This document shows positions 1 to 8,794 of a DNA stretch of 64,000 nucleotides, piece by piece. The position numbers and the translations under genes are program-made. The DNA comes from an uncultured Prevotellaceae bacterium. Lineage in GTDB: Bacteria > Bacteroidota > Bacteroidia > Bacteroidales > Bacteroidaceae. The stretch lies in NCBI GenBank assembly GCA_949299545.1, contig CASGAM010000023.1, positions 1 through 64,000 on the forward strand, written 5' to 3'. The stretch's first letter is position 1. Each line of letters opens with the position of its first letter. The notes under the pieces are model-generated. The model worked only from the letters and a program-made list of their open reading frames with translations. It ran no database searches and was not told where the DNA came from.

Positions 1-57
1 GCCGCAATGGCCAAGGGATTTTAAGTCCCTCGTGTCTACCGATTCCACCATTCGAGC
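1..57 (-). tRNA. tRNA-Leu (anticodon TAA), partial
   Basis: Read on the minus strand, this is the 5' part of a leucine tRNA. The acceptor 5' half is GCTCGAA (51-57). A D-arm with GGTGGAATCGGTAGACACG follows, then an anticodon stem AGGGA/TCCCT enclosing the loop CTTAAAA, which gives anticodon TAA. The start of a long variable arm is also visible. The rest of the variable arm, the T-arm and the acceptor 3' half lie beyond the left edge. It follows tRNA-Gly on the same strand with a 6-base spacer, so the two are probably one transcript. Confidence 0.9.
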
Positions 58-63
58 AACCTA

Positions 64-139
64 TGGAGCGGAAAACGAGACTCGAACTCGCGACCCCAAC
101 CTTGGCAAGGTTGTGCTCTACCAACTGAGCTATTTCCGC
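64..139 (-). tRNA. tRNA-Gly (anticodon GCC)
   Basis: A complete 76-nt tRNA on the minus strand. The acceptor 5' strand GCGGAAA (133-139) pairs with its 3' strand (68-74). The anticodon loop reads TTGCCAA, which gives anticodon GCC (glycine). The T-loop has the usual TTCGAGT, and CCA is encoded at 64-66. A TAnnTTTG-type -7 box lies 18 bases upstream. Confidence 0.97.
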
Positions 140-156
140 ATGAAGTTTAACGGGTG

Positions 157-164
157 CAAAATTA
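157..164 (-). promoter_or_regulatory. Promoter -7 box for tRNA-Gly/tRNA-Leu
   Basis: The minus strand reads TAATTTTG, matching the Bacteroidetes primary sigma -7 consensus TAnnTTTG, 18 bases before the tRNA-Gly 5' end. A TTTGG (184-188, minus) sits about 20 bases further upstream, at a plausible -33 position. Confidence 0.65.
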
Positions 165-204
165 GTTTTTTTTTTGCGACCTGCCAAATTTATCTTGATT
201 TTTA

Positions 205-768
205 TTAATTATTTATCACTAACGTGTTTTCAAAATAGCTCATACGATACCGGAAAAGGCTGTTTCCTGGTTCACCTTCTGCAATGGCTCCCTGGTTGTT
301 CAAATTGTATGTGCGCCCACAATTAGCACATGATGCGACACCACCCGATTCAAGTTCCAACTTCTTTTGCAAATGGAAGTCATAGTAACAATTAGGACAT
401 GCCAAATCAAAGCATACAGGTACTGCAATATCTGCACCGAGTTCGGGAATATTCGGCAAGCCTACGATAAAACCTCCGATACCGAAATAAAACTGTTGGT
501 ATTGATTGACGGCTGTCATATTAACCTCCGTTGAGGTTCCTGTCTCTCCCTCAAATTTAATTTTCCCGATTTCTGCCCTGATAGTAGCAAATATACCGGG
601 ACTGTTTAAAGCGGAATATAACTGAGGAACGGTGTTTACATAACGATATGTAAACCTTGCCGTGTAGGACGAATAATAGTTCTCGACATCCTCACTGCAC
701 GACATGAGACAAGGCAGTAGCATGACCACCCATAAAATAAGCGCACGGCTGTCATTCTTCATCATCAT
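205..768 (-). CDS. Lipoprotein with a Rieske-like Cys4 motif, function unknown
   Basis: This 187-residue protein has a lipoprotein signal peptide ending in LMSC (Cys24), so it should be anchored in the envelope. The C-terminal third has two Cys pairs, CPNC (Cys124/127) and CANC (Cys147/150). They lie in a frame that resembles a Rieske domain (CxxC, then CxxCGxxYxLxxG), but the two His ligands of a Rieske cluster are replaced by Cys. This suggests a rubredoxin/zinc-ribbon-type metal site or an altered cluster. Three consecutive ATG codons (760-768) could each start the protein. It follows argH on the same strand, and an inverted repeat encloses its start codons. I do not recognise a function. 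Confidence 0.75.
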   Translation of the reverse strand: MMMKNDSRALILWVVMLLPCLMSCSEDVENYYSSYTARFTYRYVNTVPQLYSALNSPGIFATIRAEIGKIKFEGETGTSTEVNMTAVNQYQQFYFGIGGFIVGLPNIPELGADIAVPVCFDLACPNCYYDFHLQKKLELESGGVASCANCGRTYNLNNQGAIAEGEPGNSLFRYRMSYFENTLVINN

Positions 769-791
769 GATTTAAGAACGCAGCCGTGCGC
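741..791 (-). promoter_or_regulatory. Inverted repeat enclosing a start codon (terminator or translational control)
   Basis: The perfect 11-base arms GCGCACGGCTG (741-751) and CAGCCGTGCGC (781-791) are separated by 29 bases. That loop contains the three possible ATG start codons of the downstream lipoprotein gene. In the minus-strand transcript the stem begins about 24 bases after the argH stop, and the second arm falls in codons 6-10 of the lipoprotein gene, followed by TTATTTTATG. It could be an argH terminator overlapping the next gene, or a hairpin that controls its translation. Confidence 0.55.
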
Positions 792-814
792 ATGTTTATT
801 GTGCTGAAAGAATG

Positions 815-2164
815 TTAATTGCTCTCGAGCAAGCGCTTTTCAGCTTCTTCTATCTTATTGAAATTAAATCCGCTCATCACGTCATCCATCAATGCTTGTA
901 TCTTGTCATTACATAGATTTCCGATGCTGCCTTCGTGGGTATGAGCCACTTGTTTGTCGGGATGGAAATTCCCGGCCTCTATGTCAAGTCCCACTTTCTT
1001 GTATGCATCACGGAACGGCATGCCTGCCGCAGCCAATCTGTTGACTTCCTCGACACTGAACATATTGTCATACTTCGGATCATCGAGGATATGCTCATTG
1101 ACCTGAATCTTATTAATGATGTAAGCCGTCATCTGAAGGCAGTCTTTTAACTCTTGGAATGCGGGAAGAAAGACTTCCTTGATGATTTGCAAATCACGGA
1201 AATAGCCACAAGGCAGATTGTTCATAATGAGAATTATCTGCTGAGGCAACGCCTGTATCTTGTTGCATTTTGCTCTCGTCAGCTCAAACACATCAGGATT
1301 TTTCTTATGTGGCATGATGCTGGAACCGGTCGTACAGTTATCCGGCAATTTGACGAATCCGAAATTTTGCGAATTGAACATACAAGCATCGAATGCCAGT
1401 TTGGAAATGGTACCGGCTATACCGGCTAAAGCAAAGGCAACGTTCCGCTCCATCTTTCCTCGTCCCATCTGAGCATAAACCACATTATAGTTCATGGAGT
1501 CAAATCCCAAAAGTTCAGTGGTCATGGACCGATTCAGAGGGAATGAAGACCCATAACCGGCAGCAGACCCCAATGGGTTGCGATTGGTCATTTTAAAGGC
1601 AGCCTGCAGAATCAACAGGTCATCTACCAGGCCTTCGGCATAAGCACCAAACCACAGGCCGAAACTTGACGGCATGGCCACTTGCAAATGAGTGTAACCA
1701 GGCATCAAGACATCCTTATACCGATTGCTTTGGACAATCAATTCGTCGAAAAGAACTTTGATTTCCTCTGCAATCTCTCTCAACTGAGCTCTTGTAAAGA
1801 GTTTAAGATCAAGAAGTACCTGGTCATTACGCGAGCGTCCGCTATGAATTTTCTTACCGACGCTTCCCAGTTTACGCGTCAACATCAGTTCCACCTGAGA
1901 ATGAACATCCTCAACACCCTCTTCTATTACAAAATCGCCTTGCTCTGCACTATGGTATATCGCTTTCAGCTCCGCCAAAAGGTCGGTCAATTCATCCTTC
2001 TCCAACAAACCGATGCTTTGCAACATCGTGATGTGCGCCATAGACCCCAACACATCGTGTTTTGCCAGATATAAATCAAGTTCACGATCGCGACCGACCG
2101 TGAACTTTTCTATCTCCTGATTTACTTCAACGTTTTTCTCCCAAAGTTTACTTGCCATAATCAT
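815..2164 (-). CDS. argH: Argininosuccinate lyase
   Basis: This enzyme cleaves argininosuccinate to arginine and fumarate, the last step of arginine synthesis, in the cytoplasm. The 449-residue length fits the family. The fumarase/aspartase superfamily signature GSSIMPHKKNPD is present near residue 280, and HSGRSRNDQ near residue 107 is the expected substrate-binding loop. Translation may begin at the first Met or at Met3 (MASKLWEK). It sits 5 bases after the SRPBCC gene and downstream of pyrE, so an operon pyrE - SRPBCC - argH - lipoprotein is likely. Confidence 0.96.
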   Translation of the reverse strand: MIMASKLWEKNVEVNQEIEKFTVGRDRELDLYLAKHDVLGSMAHITMLQSIGLLEKDELTDLLAELKAIYHSAEQGDFVIEEGVEDVHSQVELMLTRKLGSVGKKIHSGRSRNDQVLLDLKLFTRAQLREIAEEIKVLFDELIVQSNRYKDVLMPGYTHLQVAMPSSFGLWFGAYAEGLVDDLLILQAAFKMTNRNPLGSAAGYGSSFPLNRSMTTELLGFDSMNYNVVYAQMGRGKMERNVAFALAGIAGTISKLAFDACMFNSQNFGFVKLPDNCTTGSSIMPHKKNPDVFELTRAKCNKIQALPQQIILIMNNLPCGYFRDLQIIKEVFLPAFQELKDCLQMTAYIINKIQVNEHILDDPKYDNMFSVEEVNRLAAAGMPFRDAYKKVGLDIEAGNFHPDKQVAHTHEGSIGNLCNDKIQALMDDVMSGFNFNKIEEAEKRLLESN

Positions 2165-2169
2165 TCTGT

Positions 2170-2652
2170 TTAAGCGCCGTACGGAATAACGGCCAGCATA
2201 TCTGCCAACTTCTCAATGCCTTCCTGCAAAGGCTTTGCCACCATCCCTTTAATAAACGGATTAAGATCCGCTTCGACGGTGAGTTTCATTTTACACGAGT
2301 CGTCGGAAACAGGTAACAGCTGAATCCAAAGATTCAACGGCAAAGGCGAATTAACAGTCTCAAACTTGATACACTTAGGTACGTCACGATCAATAATCCG
2401 CAACGAGACCTCACCTAATGGTGACACGTTACAAGTTACGGAATCCGTATCAAAAACCATTTCTCTGACACGTTCCTTCATCTGCGCGATTTTGTCAGCC
2501 GACACCTTACCGTCCAACATATTTGCAATATTCGGGTCGTCAATCCTATCTCTAATAACAGAAAGGTTATTCAAATCCGACAATTTTGCGTAAACACAAG
2601 TCTGACTGTACGGAATTTGTTTTATACTGCTTACGAACTGCTGTTTTGACAT
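2170..2652 (-). CDS. SRPBCC-family (START-like) protein
   Basis: A 160-residue soluble protein without signal peptide. The overall pattern (an N-terminal strand, a central RVREMVFDTDSVTC segment, repeated beta strands such as KIRMKLT-like KMKLTVEADLN, and a long C-terminal helix ending in ADMLAVI) fits the SRPBCC ligand-binding fold. The ligand cannot be read from the sequence. It lies between pyrE (17 bases upstream) and argH (5 bases downstream) on the same strand, so it is co-transcribed with pyrimidine and arginine genes. The assignment to the superfamily rests on overall resemblance only. Confidence 0.75.
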   Translation of the reverse strand: MSKQQFVSSIKQIPYSQTCVYAKLSDLNNLSVIRDRIDDPNIANMLDGKVSADKIAQMKERVREMVFDTDSVTCNVSPLGEVSLRIIDRDVPKCIKFETVNSPLPLNLWIQLLPVSDDSCKMKLTVEADLNPFIKGMVAKPLQEGIEKLADMLAVIPYGA

Positions 2653-2669
2653 ATCAGTAAAAATAGTTA

Positions 2670-3302
2670 TTACCCGTTCCAGTGTGCCGGATCTTTACGC
2701 CACTCATTCAACACCTCCACATCACTTTCATCAATGTAGCCGATCTTAACAGCCTCTTCAACCACTGCCTCATAATTGGTCAGGGTAAGCAACTGAACTT
2801 TCGCATTTTTAAAAGCCTCTGCAGCCACATCAAAACCATAGGTATAGGCTGCAACCATACCAACCACTTCACAACCATTGTTGCGAATGGCTTCAACAGC
2901 TTTCAAACTGCTTCCACCGGTAGAAATCAGGTCTTCAACCACTACGACTTTCATACCCGGACGCAACTCACCTTCAATGAGATTCTCCAGCCCATGATCC
3001 TTTGGTTTGGAACGAACATACACAAAAGGAAGATTCAACATGTCTGCAACCAAAGCACCTTGCGGAATAGCTCCAGTTGCTACACCTGCAATAGCGTTTA
3101 CTTCAGGGAAACGTTCCAATATCAAGCGGCTGATTTCCACTTTAACGAACGTGCGCAACTCGGGATAAGACAGTGTCTTACGATTATCGCAATAGAACGG
3201 TGATTTCCATCCGGAAGCCCACGTAAACGGATTAGTTGGCTGTAGTTTAATCGCCTTGACCCTGAGCAACTTGGCTGCAAAGATTTTCTCTAACGTTTTC
3301 AT
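2670..3302 (-). CDS. pyrE: Orotate phosphoribosyltransferase
   Basis: This enzyme transfers phosphoribose from PRPP to orotate to make OMP in pyrimidine synthesis. The PRPP-binding signature VVVVEDLISTGGSS is present near residue 120, and the N-terminal TSGWKSPFYCDNR-type segment (here ASGWKSPFYCDNR) fits OPRT. I chose the start at 3302 (MKTLEKIF, 210 residues). The longer frame to 3332 would begin inside the putative -7 box (3330-3337) and adds an atypical MCGYFKNITV. Confidence 0.95.
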   Translation of the reverse strand: MKTLEKIFAAKLLRVKAIKLQPTNPFTWASGWKSPFYCDNRKTLSYPELRTFVKVEISRLILERFPEVNAIAGVATGAIPQGALVADMLNLPFVYVRSKPKDHGLENLIEGELRPGMKVVVVEDLISTGGSSLKAVEAIRNNGCEVVGMVAAYTYGFDVAAEAFKNAKVQLLTLTNYEAVVEEAVKIGYIDESDVEVLNEWRKDPAHWNG

Positions 3303-3329
3303 AACTGTTATATTTTTAAAATAGCCGCA

Positions 3330-3337
3330 CAAAGATA
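3330..3337 (-). promoter_or_regulatory. Promoter -7 box for pyrE operon
   Basis: The minus strand reads TATCTTTG (plus strand caaagata), a match to TAnnTTTG, 28 bases upstream of the chosen pyrE start. It would drive pyrE, the SRPBCC gene, argH and possibly the small lipoprotein gene. Confidence 0.6.
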
Positions 3338-3393
3338 CGGATTTTGAATGATATTTTATGCAAAAATCGAATTTTTCTTTTTTTATCCGACCA

Positions 3394-4095
3394 TCACAAC
3401 AGTTCCCGACCAGCCATGGCCAAAGTCAACACACTCAGGCGAATAGAGCAAGAGGCAAAAATTGTCTCCGCACATGAAAGTAAAGTGGCACCAGTTGTCA
3501 TCACATCATCAACAAGCAACACATGACAACCGGACAGTGCCGCGGCATCTGTCACCTCAAAAATGCCACGTACATTATCCATGCGTTCTTCAGGCCTCAT
3601 TACAGTCTGTGAAGGATTTGAAACCACCCGCCTGACACTTCTTGTTTCAACCCTAAGACCGGTAATACTCGCTATCCCACGCGCCAACTCTTCACTTTGA
3701 TTGTACCCCCTTTGCTTATAGCGTTCGGCTGCCAATGGCACCGGCACAATCACATTTATTCCATCAAAAAAACCCTTCGACTCCAATTTTGCCGCCATAA
3801 AACGGCCCAACGCTCGGCAAACAGAAATATTATCATGATATTTCATTTCAAATAAAAGGCGCGTATAAGGCGAACCGTGTCTGTAATAAAAAATAGCAGT
3901 AGCCTTTTCCATCGGGACAAGCCCCCAAAATTTCTGCGCCATGTCATTGTCAAAATAAGACTTGCAACGTACTGTGGGCATCTCCAAAAGACATCCACTA
4001 CACAAATATTCTTCCCCCGTTACCAAGCGACGGCCGCAAACAACACAATAACGCGGAAATAAAAAACCGGCAAACGCATGAACAAATGACCACAT
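3394..4095 (-). CDS. comF: ComF-family phosphoribosyltransferase
   Basis: A ComF-like protein of about 233 residues. It has an N-terminal zinc ribbon (CVVCGRRL followed by YLCSGC) and a C-terminal type I phosphoribosyltransferase domain with the PRPP loop VLLVDDVMTTGATL. In other bacteria ComF/GntX proteins are linked to DNA uptake or DNA metabolism; the substrate is unknown. I chose the start at 4095 (MWSFVHAF). The frame is open to 4179, but that extension overlaps recX and does not resemble ComF. It is the last gene of prmC - recX - comF. Confidence 0.88.
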   Translation of the reverse strand: MWSFVHAFAGFLFPRYCVVCGRRLVTGEEYLCSGCLLEMPTVRCKSYFDNDMAQKFWGLVPMEKATAIFYYRHGSPYTRLLFEMKYHDNISVCRALGRFMAAKLESKGFFDGINVIVPVPLAAERYKQRGYNQSEELARGIASITGLRVETRSVRRVVSNPSQTVMRPEERMDNVRGIFEVTDAAALSGCHVLLVDDVMTTGATLLSCAETIFASCSIRLSVLTLAMAGRELL

Positions 4096-4105
4096 CTGAC
4101 TTATT

Positions 4106-4588
4106 TTACGATTCGTCCAACTGCATTGTCCGCAAGCAATCCATAGCCAAATCCGGTTCAAAGCCACGGCCGACGACAAAGCGCATCAGCTTCGCACGCC
4201 TTTCGTAAGTATCCGCAGCCTTAACCGTCTTATTTTTCACTTTCAGAAGTTCCTTCAAAACTTTTTCATACTCATCATCATCAATCTCATGTAAACCCGC
4301 TTCAATCTGTGAATTGCCAATATGTTTCTGCAACAACGCTTGTTTTATTTTAAGTCGCCCCCACTTATTATACCTAAATTTATCACGCACAAAACAACGT
4401 GCATAACGAGTGTCATCAACAAATGCCTCTTCGACCAAACGGTGCAAAACCGTTTCAATCTGCTCGCGCTCCATCCCCCATTGCACAAGTTTAGCACGAA
4501 GTTCATTTTCACACTTTTCGGTTCCGGCACACAACGAGGATAATCTCGCAAGCGCCTCGTCCACCGTTATTTTTTTATCTTTGTACAT
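4106..4588 (-). CDS. recX: Regulatory protein RecX
   Basis: RecX modulates RecA filament activity. The 160-residue protein is mostly helical and shows the RecX pattern: repeated three-helix units with ELRAKLVQWG, FVDDTRYARCFVRDKFRYNKWGRLKIKQAL and a final repeat. The start at 4588 overlaps the end of prmC by 22 bases, which suggests translational coupling. comF follows 10 bases downstream. Confidence 0.92.
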   Translation of the reverse strand: MYKDKKITVDEALARLSSLCAGTEKCENELRAKLVQWGMEREQIETVLHRLVEEAFVDDTRYARCFVRDKFRYNKWGRLKIKQALLQKHIGNSQIEAGLHEIDDDEYEKVLKELLKVKNKTVKAADTYERRAKLMRFVVGRGFEPDLAMDCLRTMQLDES

Positions 4589-5433
4589 CTTAACATCCTG
4601 TCATTTCCACAAAAATCCTTTCGCAAAACAACGTCTGCAAATCCGGTAGCTCTGAAAAGCTCCATCGTTCCGGCTGCGTAAGCTCTATTGATTTCCACAT
4701 ATAACCTCCCCCCCGGATTTAATGCGTCTTTGGCATAGCCTGCTATGGCTCGGTAAAACTTCAAGGGATCCTCATCCGGTACAAACAAAGCCCCATGCGG
4801 TTCATAATCCAACACATTTTTATGCATATCAGCAGCTTCAGAAGAACAAATATAGGGCGGATTACTGACAATAACATCCCACGCACCCGGACAAAACTCT
4901 GCATCCGTCAATTGCAACATGTCTGCTACTAGAAAACGAACATTCACCCCAGCGTTTTTTGCATTTATTTCCGCCACCTCCAGTGCAGCCACACTGACAT
5001 CCACTGCTGAGACAAACGCCGATGGCATTTTTTTTGCCAAGGTAACTGCAATACACCCACTGCCAGTTCCGAGATCAAGAACCTTTTGATTTGAAGATTC
5101 CATCCGGCCATCCATATCAGACAAAATCCAATCCACTAATTCTTCCGTTTCTGGCCGAGGAATCAGCACAGCGGGCGTTACCTCGACTGTTTGTCCACAA
5201 AAATCAGCCTTACCCAACACATATTGAATAGGTTCGTAATGACAAAGACGTCTTACAATATTTTCTAATTCTTCTCGTTCTTGTTTTGAGAATTTTCTAT
5301 CTTTGCCCAAGCAAAGTTCAAGTTGAGAAACGCCAAAACGCACTTCCAGCACATGCCGCGCTAGGGCACGTGCCTCATCATGGCCGTAATGCGGTTCCAA
5401 CCTCCGCACAATATCATTAAACTCATTTTTCAC
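4567..5433 (-). CDS. prmC: Peptide chain release factor N5-glutamine methyltransferase
   Basis: PrmC methylates the GGQ glutamine of release factors using S-adenosylmethionine. The 288-residue protein has the N-terminal helical domain and a Rossmann methyltransferase domain with VLDLGTGSGCIAVTLA (SAM-binding) and the catalytic motif SNPPYI. It begins the operon prmC - recX - comF and is divergent from ribD. Confidence 0.95.
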   Translation of the reverse strand: MKNEFNDIVRRLEPHYGHDEARALARHVLEVRFGVSQLELCLGKDRKFSKQEREELENIVRRLCHYEPIQYVLGKADFCGQTVEVTPAVLIPRPETEELVDWILSDMDGRMESSNQKVLDLGTGSGCIAVTLAKKMPSAFVSAVDVSVAALEVAEINAKNAGVNVRFLVADMLQLTDAEFCPGAWDVIVSNPPYICSSEAADMHKNVLDYEPHGALFVPDEDPLKFYRAIAGYAKDALNPGGRLYVEINRAYAAGTMELFRATGFADVVLRKDFCGNDRMLRCTKIKK

Positions 5434-5452
5434 AACCGATGAATTTATCGGA

Positions 5453-5460
5453 CAAATATA
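5453..5460 (-). promoter_or_regulatory. Promoter -7 box for prmC-recX-comF
   Basis: The minus strand reads TATATTTG, a match to TAnnTTTG, 20 bases upstream of the prmC start. It lies within the short prmC-ribD gap, which is a reason to prefer the later ribD start at 5484. Confidence 0.6.
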
Positions 5461-5483
5461 AAAAAATAAGCGCAGAACTGAAA

Positions 5484-6560
5484 ATGAACATCGAAGAAAA
5501 ATTCATGGAACGTTGCCTACAAATAGCCCGAAACGGTGCATCTGGGGCACCCCCCAACCCAATGGTGGGAGCCGTCATTGTACACGAAAACCGCATCATC
5601 GGCGAAGGATATCACATAAAATGCGGTGGCCCCCACGCGGAAGTCAACGCTATTCGTTCTGTCAAAGACCCATCGTTATTGAAAGAAAGCACCATATATG
5701 TCAGTTTAGAGCCTTGCGCCCATTATGGAAAAACGCCGCCATGCGCAGACCTTATTATTGCAAAAGGAATTCCACGAGTCGTCATAGGCTGTAAAGATCC
5801 GTTCTCAAAAGTTGCCGGCCAAGGAATTCAGAAGCTGAAAGAAGCCGGCGTTGAAGTCATAACTGGCGTCAAAGAAGCAGAATGCATAGAACTCAACAAG
5901 CGGTTTTTCACGTTTCATCTCCTCAAACGACCTTATATTACACTTAAATGGGCCGAATCGTCGAATGGCTTCATTGATAAAAAGCGTAATATCACAGAAG
6001 AAAAGGCCTATTGTTTTTCAACGCCTTTCACACAAATGTGTGTACACCGTCTCAGGAGTCAAAACAAAGCAATTATGGTGGGGCGACAAACAGCCTTAGC
6101 GGACAATCCATCCTTGACAAACAGGTTGTGGCCAGGGGAGTCGCCCATACGAATTGTCATTGACAAGAATGCGAGCCTGCCATCTGAACTACAATTATTC
6201 GACGGCAAACAGCCAACCCGTATCTACTATGACATACACACAGCACCCTCATTAAATAATATGACCAACGTTTATGTCAACCATATTGATTATACACAAA
6301 ACATCCTGCCACAGATTATTAACGATCTATACAATTGTGGAATCCAGACCCTTCTTGTAGAAGGCGGCCATATGCTATTAGACAGTTTCATCAAAAATGA
6401 CTTATGGGACGAATTATTCATAGAGCAAGTACCGGAGGTCATTTCCAAAGGCACACGTGCGCCAGAAAAGCCAAAAGGCCGCATCCATTCAATCCACATA
6501 GACCAACATGAAATCTTACACATTATCCCTGAAAGCCGTATAAAGGATAAATTCATATAG
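5484..6560 (+). CDS. ribD: Bifunctional riboflavin deaminase/reductase RibD
   Basis: RibD carries out the deamination and reduction steps of riboflavin synthesis. The N-terminal domain is a zinc cytidine-deaminase fold with HAE (about residue 50) and PCAHYGKTPPC (about residues 77-88) as the zinc ligands and catalytic Glu. The C-terminal half (from about residue 150, TLKWAESSNG, later VEGGHMLL) is the NADPH-dependent reductase. I chose the start MNIEEKFMERCL at 5484; an upstream ATG at 5439 would overlap the prmC promoter region. The length of 358 residues is normal. Confidence 0.94.
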   Translation: MNIEEKFMERCLQIARNGASGAPPNPMVGAVIVHENRIIGEGYHIKCGGPHAEVNAIRSVKDPSLLKESTIYVSLEPCAHYGKTPPCADLIIAKGIPRVVIGCKDPFSKVAGQGIQKLKEAGVEVITGVKEAECIELNKRFFTFHLLKRPYITLKWAESSNGFIDKKRNITEEKAYCFSTPFTQMCVHRLRSQNKAIMVGRQTALADNPSLTNRLWPGESPIRIVIDKNASLPSELQLFDGKQPTRIYYDIHTAPSLNNMTNVYVNHIDYTQNILPQIINDLYNCGIQTLLVEGGHMLLDSFIKNDLWDELFIEQVPEVISKGTRAPEKPKGRIHSIHIDQHEILHIIPESRIKDKFI

Positions 6561-6643
6561 GTTATATCGCTAAAATTGACCATAAAATATTATTTTTTTA
6601 GATAATTCAACGTTTCAGGTTTCGCAATAGCAAAAAATGTGAG

Positions 6644-6651
6644 TATTTTTG
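6644..6651 (+). promoter_or_regulatory. Promoter -7 box for the envelope operon
   Basis: TATTTTTG matches TAnnTTTG, 19 bases upstream of the ATG at 6671. No other clear -7 box occurs before bamA, so this promoter may serve the whole 6671-12698 run. Confidence 0.6.
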
Positions 6652-6670
6652 TGCTTTAAATAACATATCA

Positions 6671-8041
6671 ATGAAAAAAAATATCTTTTTATTATTATAC
6701 TTTGCATTCTGTTCGCTATTTCTACTGTCGTCGTGCTTGAAAGATGAAGAAACCATACTCAGCACAGACTGTTATATCAGCAGTTTTTCTTTGGGGTACA
6801 TAAAAAGATTGATACACATTACAACAAGTAGCGGAAAAGACAGTACATATTATGTGTCATACGATGGAAGCTACTATACCATGTCGATAGACCAGCGCAA
6901 CAACATAATCAGCAATCTTGACTCTCTACCTTTAAACAGTCAGACGACCGCTATTTTGGCTACAGTAGAGAGCAGCGGTTCCGTGATTTATCGTTATGCA
7001 GACGAAGCCGATGAAAATTGGTTGAGTTATTCATCTTCCGATTCAATAAACTTCAGCAGACCGCTTATCTTCAGAGCATTTTCAGTAGACGGTAATTCGA
7101 AAAGGGATTACCAGGTAAAATTGAACGTCCACCAACAAGACGGAGATCTATTCACCTGGAAAGAAATAACGACCAATGCACCTTGGACAGAAACGACGCA
7201 AATAAAAGCGATTATTAAAAATGACGATTTATGGGTTTACTCGGCTAATAATGGGCAAACATTTTTGTTCGTCAGCCCTCTGAATAGTGGCGACACATGG
7301 AATACCGTACAACTCAACGGTTGCGATAATGCATTGCCGGGCACTCTTACCTTATTCAACGGCTGTTATTATATGAACACAGCAGACAGCTGTCTGATAA
7401 CCTCAACGGACGGAATAAACTGGTACGAACAAGAAACGGACACAAAAGTCACGTTGCTAACAGCTAACAGTCATAACATTTACGGAATTAAAAATGGAAG
7501 AACAATTGTCAGAAGCAACGACCTGCCTATATGGTCAGAAGAACAATTAGACAGTGAAGCAACTCTGCTTCCCACACAAGATCTGACAGCTTTAGCATAC
7601 ACGCAGGAAAACGGTATTGAAAGAATCATACTCGCAGGTAATAGAAATCCATCTATATTTCCAGAAGACACTACATCCGTACTGTGGAGTAAAAGTATCC
7701 CTTTCTACCAAGAGGAAGGTGACATTTGGACATATTTCCCATGGAGCTCGGCTAATGTATGCCCACAACTTAACAATCTGAATATTATAGAATATCATTA
7801 TGCCCTAATTGCATTTGGTGGTAGTTCTATAAACGGAACATCACATCAAACTTTGGACAACATGTATGTTAGCAACGATAATGGTGCTACATGGACTACT
7901 AATTCTGCATACACACTGCCAGACAACATAGATCGTACATCTGACATTACGACAGCGGTCGTTGACCAAGAATATAACTTGTGGCTCATCGCAGGAGGAA
8001 GCCTCTGGAAAGGGCGATTGAACAAACTAAGTTTCAATTAA
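6671..8041 (+). CDS. DUF6242-type lipoprotein
   Basis: A 456-residue lipoprotein with a signal peptide ending in LLSSC (about Cys22), followed by LKDEE. This acid-rich start is of the type linked to surface export in Bacteroidetes. The first part is a beta-rich domain. The rest contains repeated strands of sialidase/kelch style, such as TSTDGINWYEQE, VSNDNGATWTTN and LWLIAGGSLWKGRL, consistent with a beta-propeller. It resembles the family called DUF6242 in Bacteroides. It heads a gene block with uppS and bamA; its role is unknown. Confidence 0.8.
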   Translation: MKKNIFLLLYFAFCSLFLLSSCLKDEETILSTDCYISSFSLGYIKRLIHITTSSGKDSTYYVSYDGSYYTMSIDQRNNIISNLDSLPLNSQTTAILATVESSGSVIYRYADEADENWLSYSSSDSINFSRPLIFRAFSVDGNSKRDYQVKLNVHQQDGDLFTWKEITTNAPWTETTQIKAIIKNDDLWVYSANNGQTFLFVSPLNSGDTWNTVQLNGCDNALPGTLTLFNGCYYMNTADSCLITSTDGINWYEQETDTKVTLLTANSHNIYGIKNGRTIVRSNDLPIWSEEQLDSEATLLPTQDLTALAYTQENGIERIILAGNRNPSIFPEDTTSVLWSKSIPFYQEEGDIWTYFPWSSANVCPQLNNLNIIEYHYALIAFGGSSINGTSHQTLDNMYVSNDNGATWTTNSAYTLPDNIDRTSDITTAVVDQEYNLWLIAGGSLWKGRLNKLSFN

Positions 8042-8059
8042 GAATGGAAGATGCATGCC

Positions 8060-8794
8060 ATGAGTCACAAACGATTAACCCTACTTCTGATATTTTTTAT
8101 GCCTACTTTTATCAAAAGCATGGCACAAGATGAAGAATATCGCATGGAACTGGGCATCGGTACGGGGGCATGTTTTTATTTAGGAGATGCAAACAGCAAA
8201 CCTTATGCCAATACATGCGGGATGGGAAGCCTTGTGGCGCGCTACCTTATCAACCCCCACATGGCTATCAAAGGTGATCTTGCATGGGGACAAATCAAAG
8301 GAACAACCGGACAACAGTTCTTTCCCTCAGACCCTAACAGCCAAAGCCCAGAGGGAGGTGTTCCGGGTTCAAACACTTTCAAGCGGAACCTGATAGATTT
8401 CAGTTTCCAGTTTGAACTCAACTTTTGGGGATATGGCATAGGGAAAGGCTACGAAGGTTATAGCCGGATTACACCTTATCTCCTACTCGGCGGCGGATTA
8501 ACATTTGCACCTAAACCGGCAGAATTTAATGTCGCAGCCCACATACCGTTAGGAATTGGTATAAAATATAAAATAAAGCCTCGCCTAAACATCGGATTGG
8601 AATGGAGTATACGCTTTACAACATCCGATAAATTAGATGTATCGAACAAAAATGGTGTCAGCCTTAATGCACCTTACGGTATCACCTCATCTGGATTAAA
8701 AAACAAGGATTGCTACTCGTTTACCATGCTGACGCTGACTTATGATTTGTTCCCAAAATGTATAAATTGTAATAACATAAAATATGTCTTTTAA
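8060..8794 (+). CDS. Outer-membrane beta-barrel protein (DUF6089-like)
   Basis: A protein of about 244 residues with a signal peptide ending in KSMAQ, followed by alternating beta strands with glycine- and aromatic-rich turns ([53 protein letters not shown]). This fits a small outer-membrane barrel. I prefer the Met at 8060 (MSHKRLTL) over 8051 because the signal peptide starts directly after it. It overlaps uppS by 11 bases. The resemblance to DUF6089 is from memory of this gene order; the function is unknown. Confidence 0.78.
   Translation: MSHKRLTLLLIFFMPTFIKSMAQDEEYRMELGIGTGACFYLGDANSKPYANTCGMGSLVARYLINPHMAIKGDLAWGQIKGTTGQQFFPSDPNSQSPEGGVPGSNTFKRNLIDFSFQFELNFWGYGIGKGYEGYSRITPYLLLGGGLTFAPKPAEFNVAAHIPLGIGIKYKIKPRLNIGLEWSIRFTTSDKLDVSNKNGVSLNAPYGITSSGLKNKDCYSFTMLTLTYDLFPKCINCNNIKYVF

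Noticed and set aside
172..182. tttgcgacctg next to the tRNA promoter, resembling the hairpin core at 27701
   Set aside because: Only 11 bases match and there is no second arm, so a chance match is as likely as a decayed copy.
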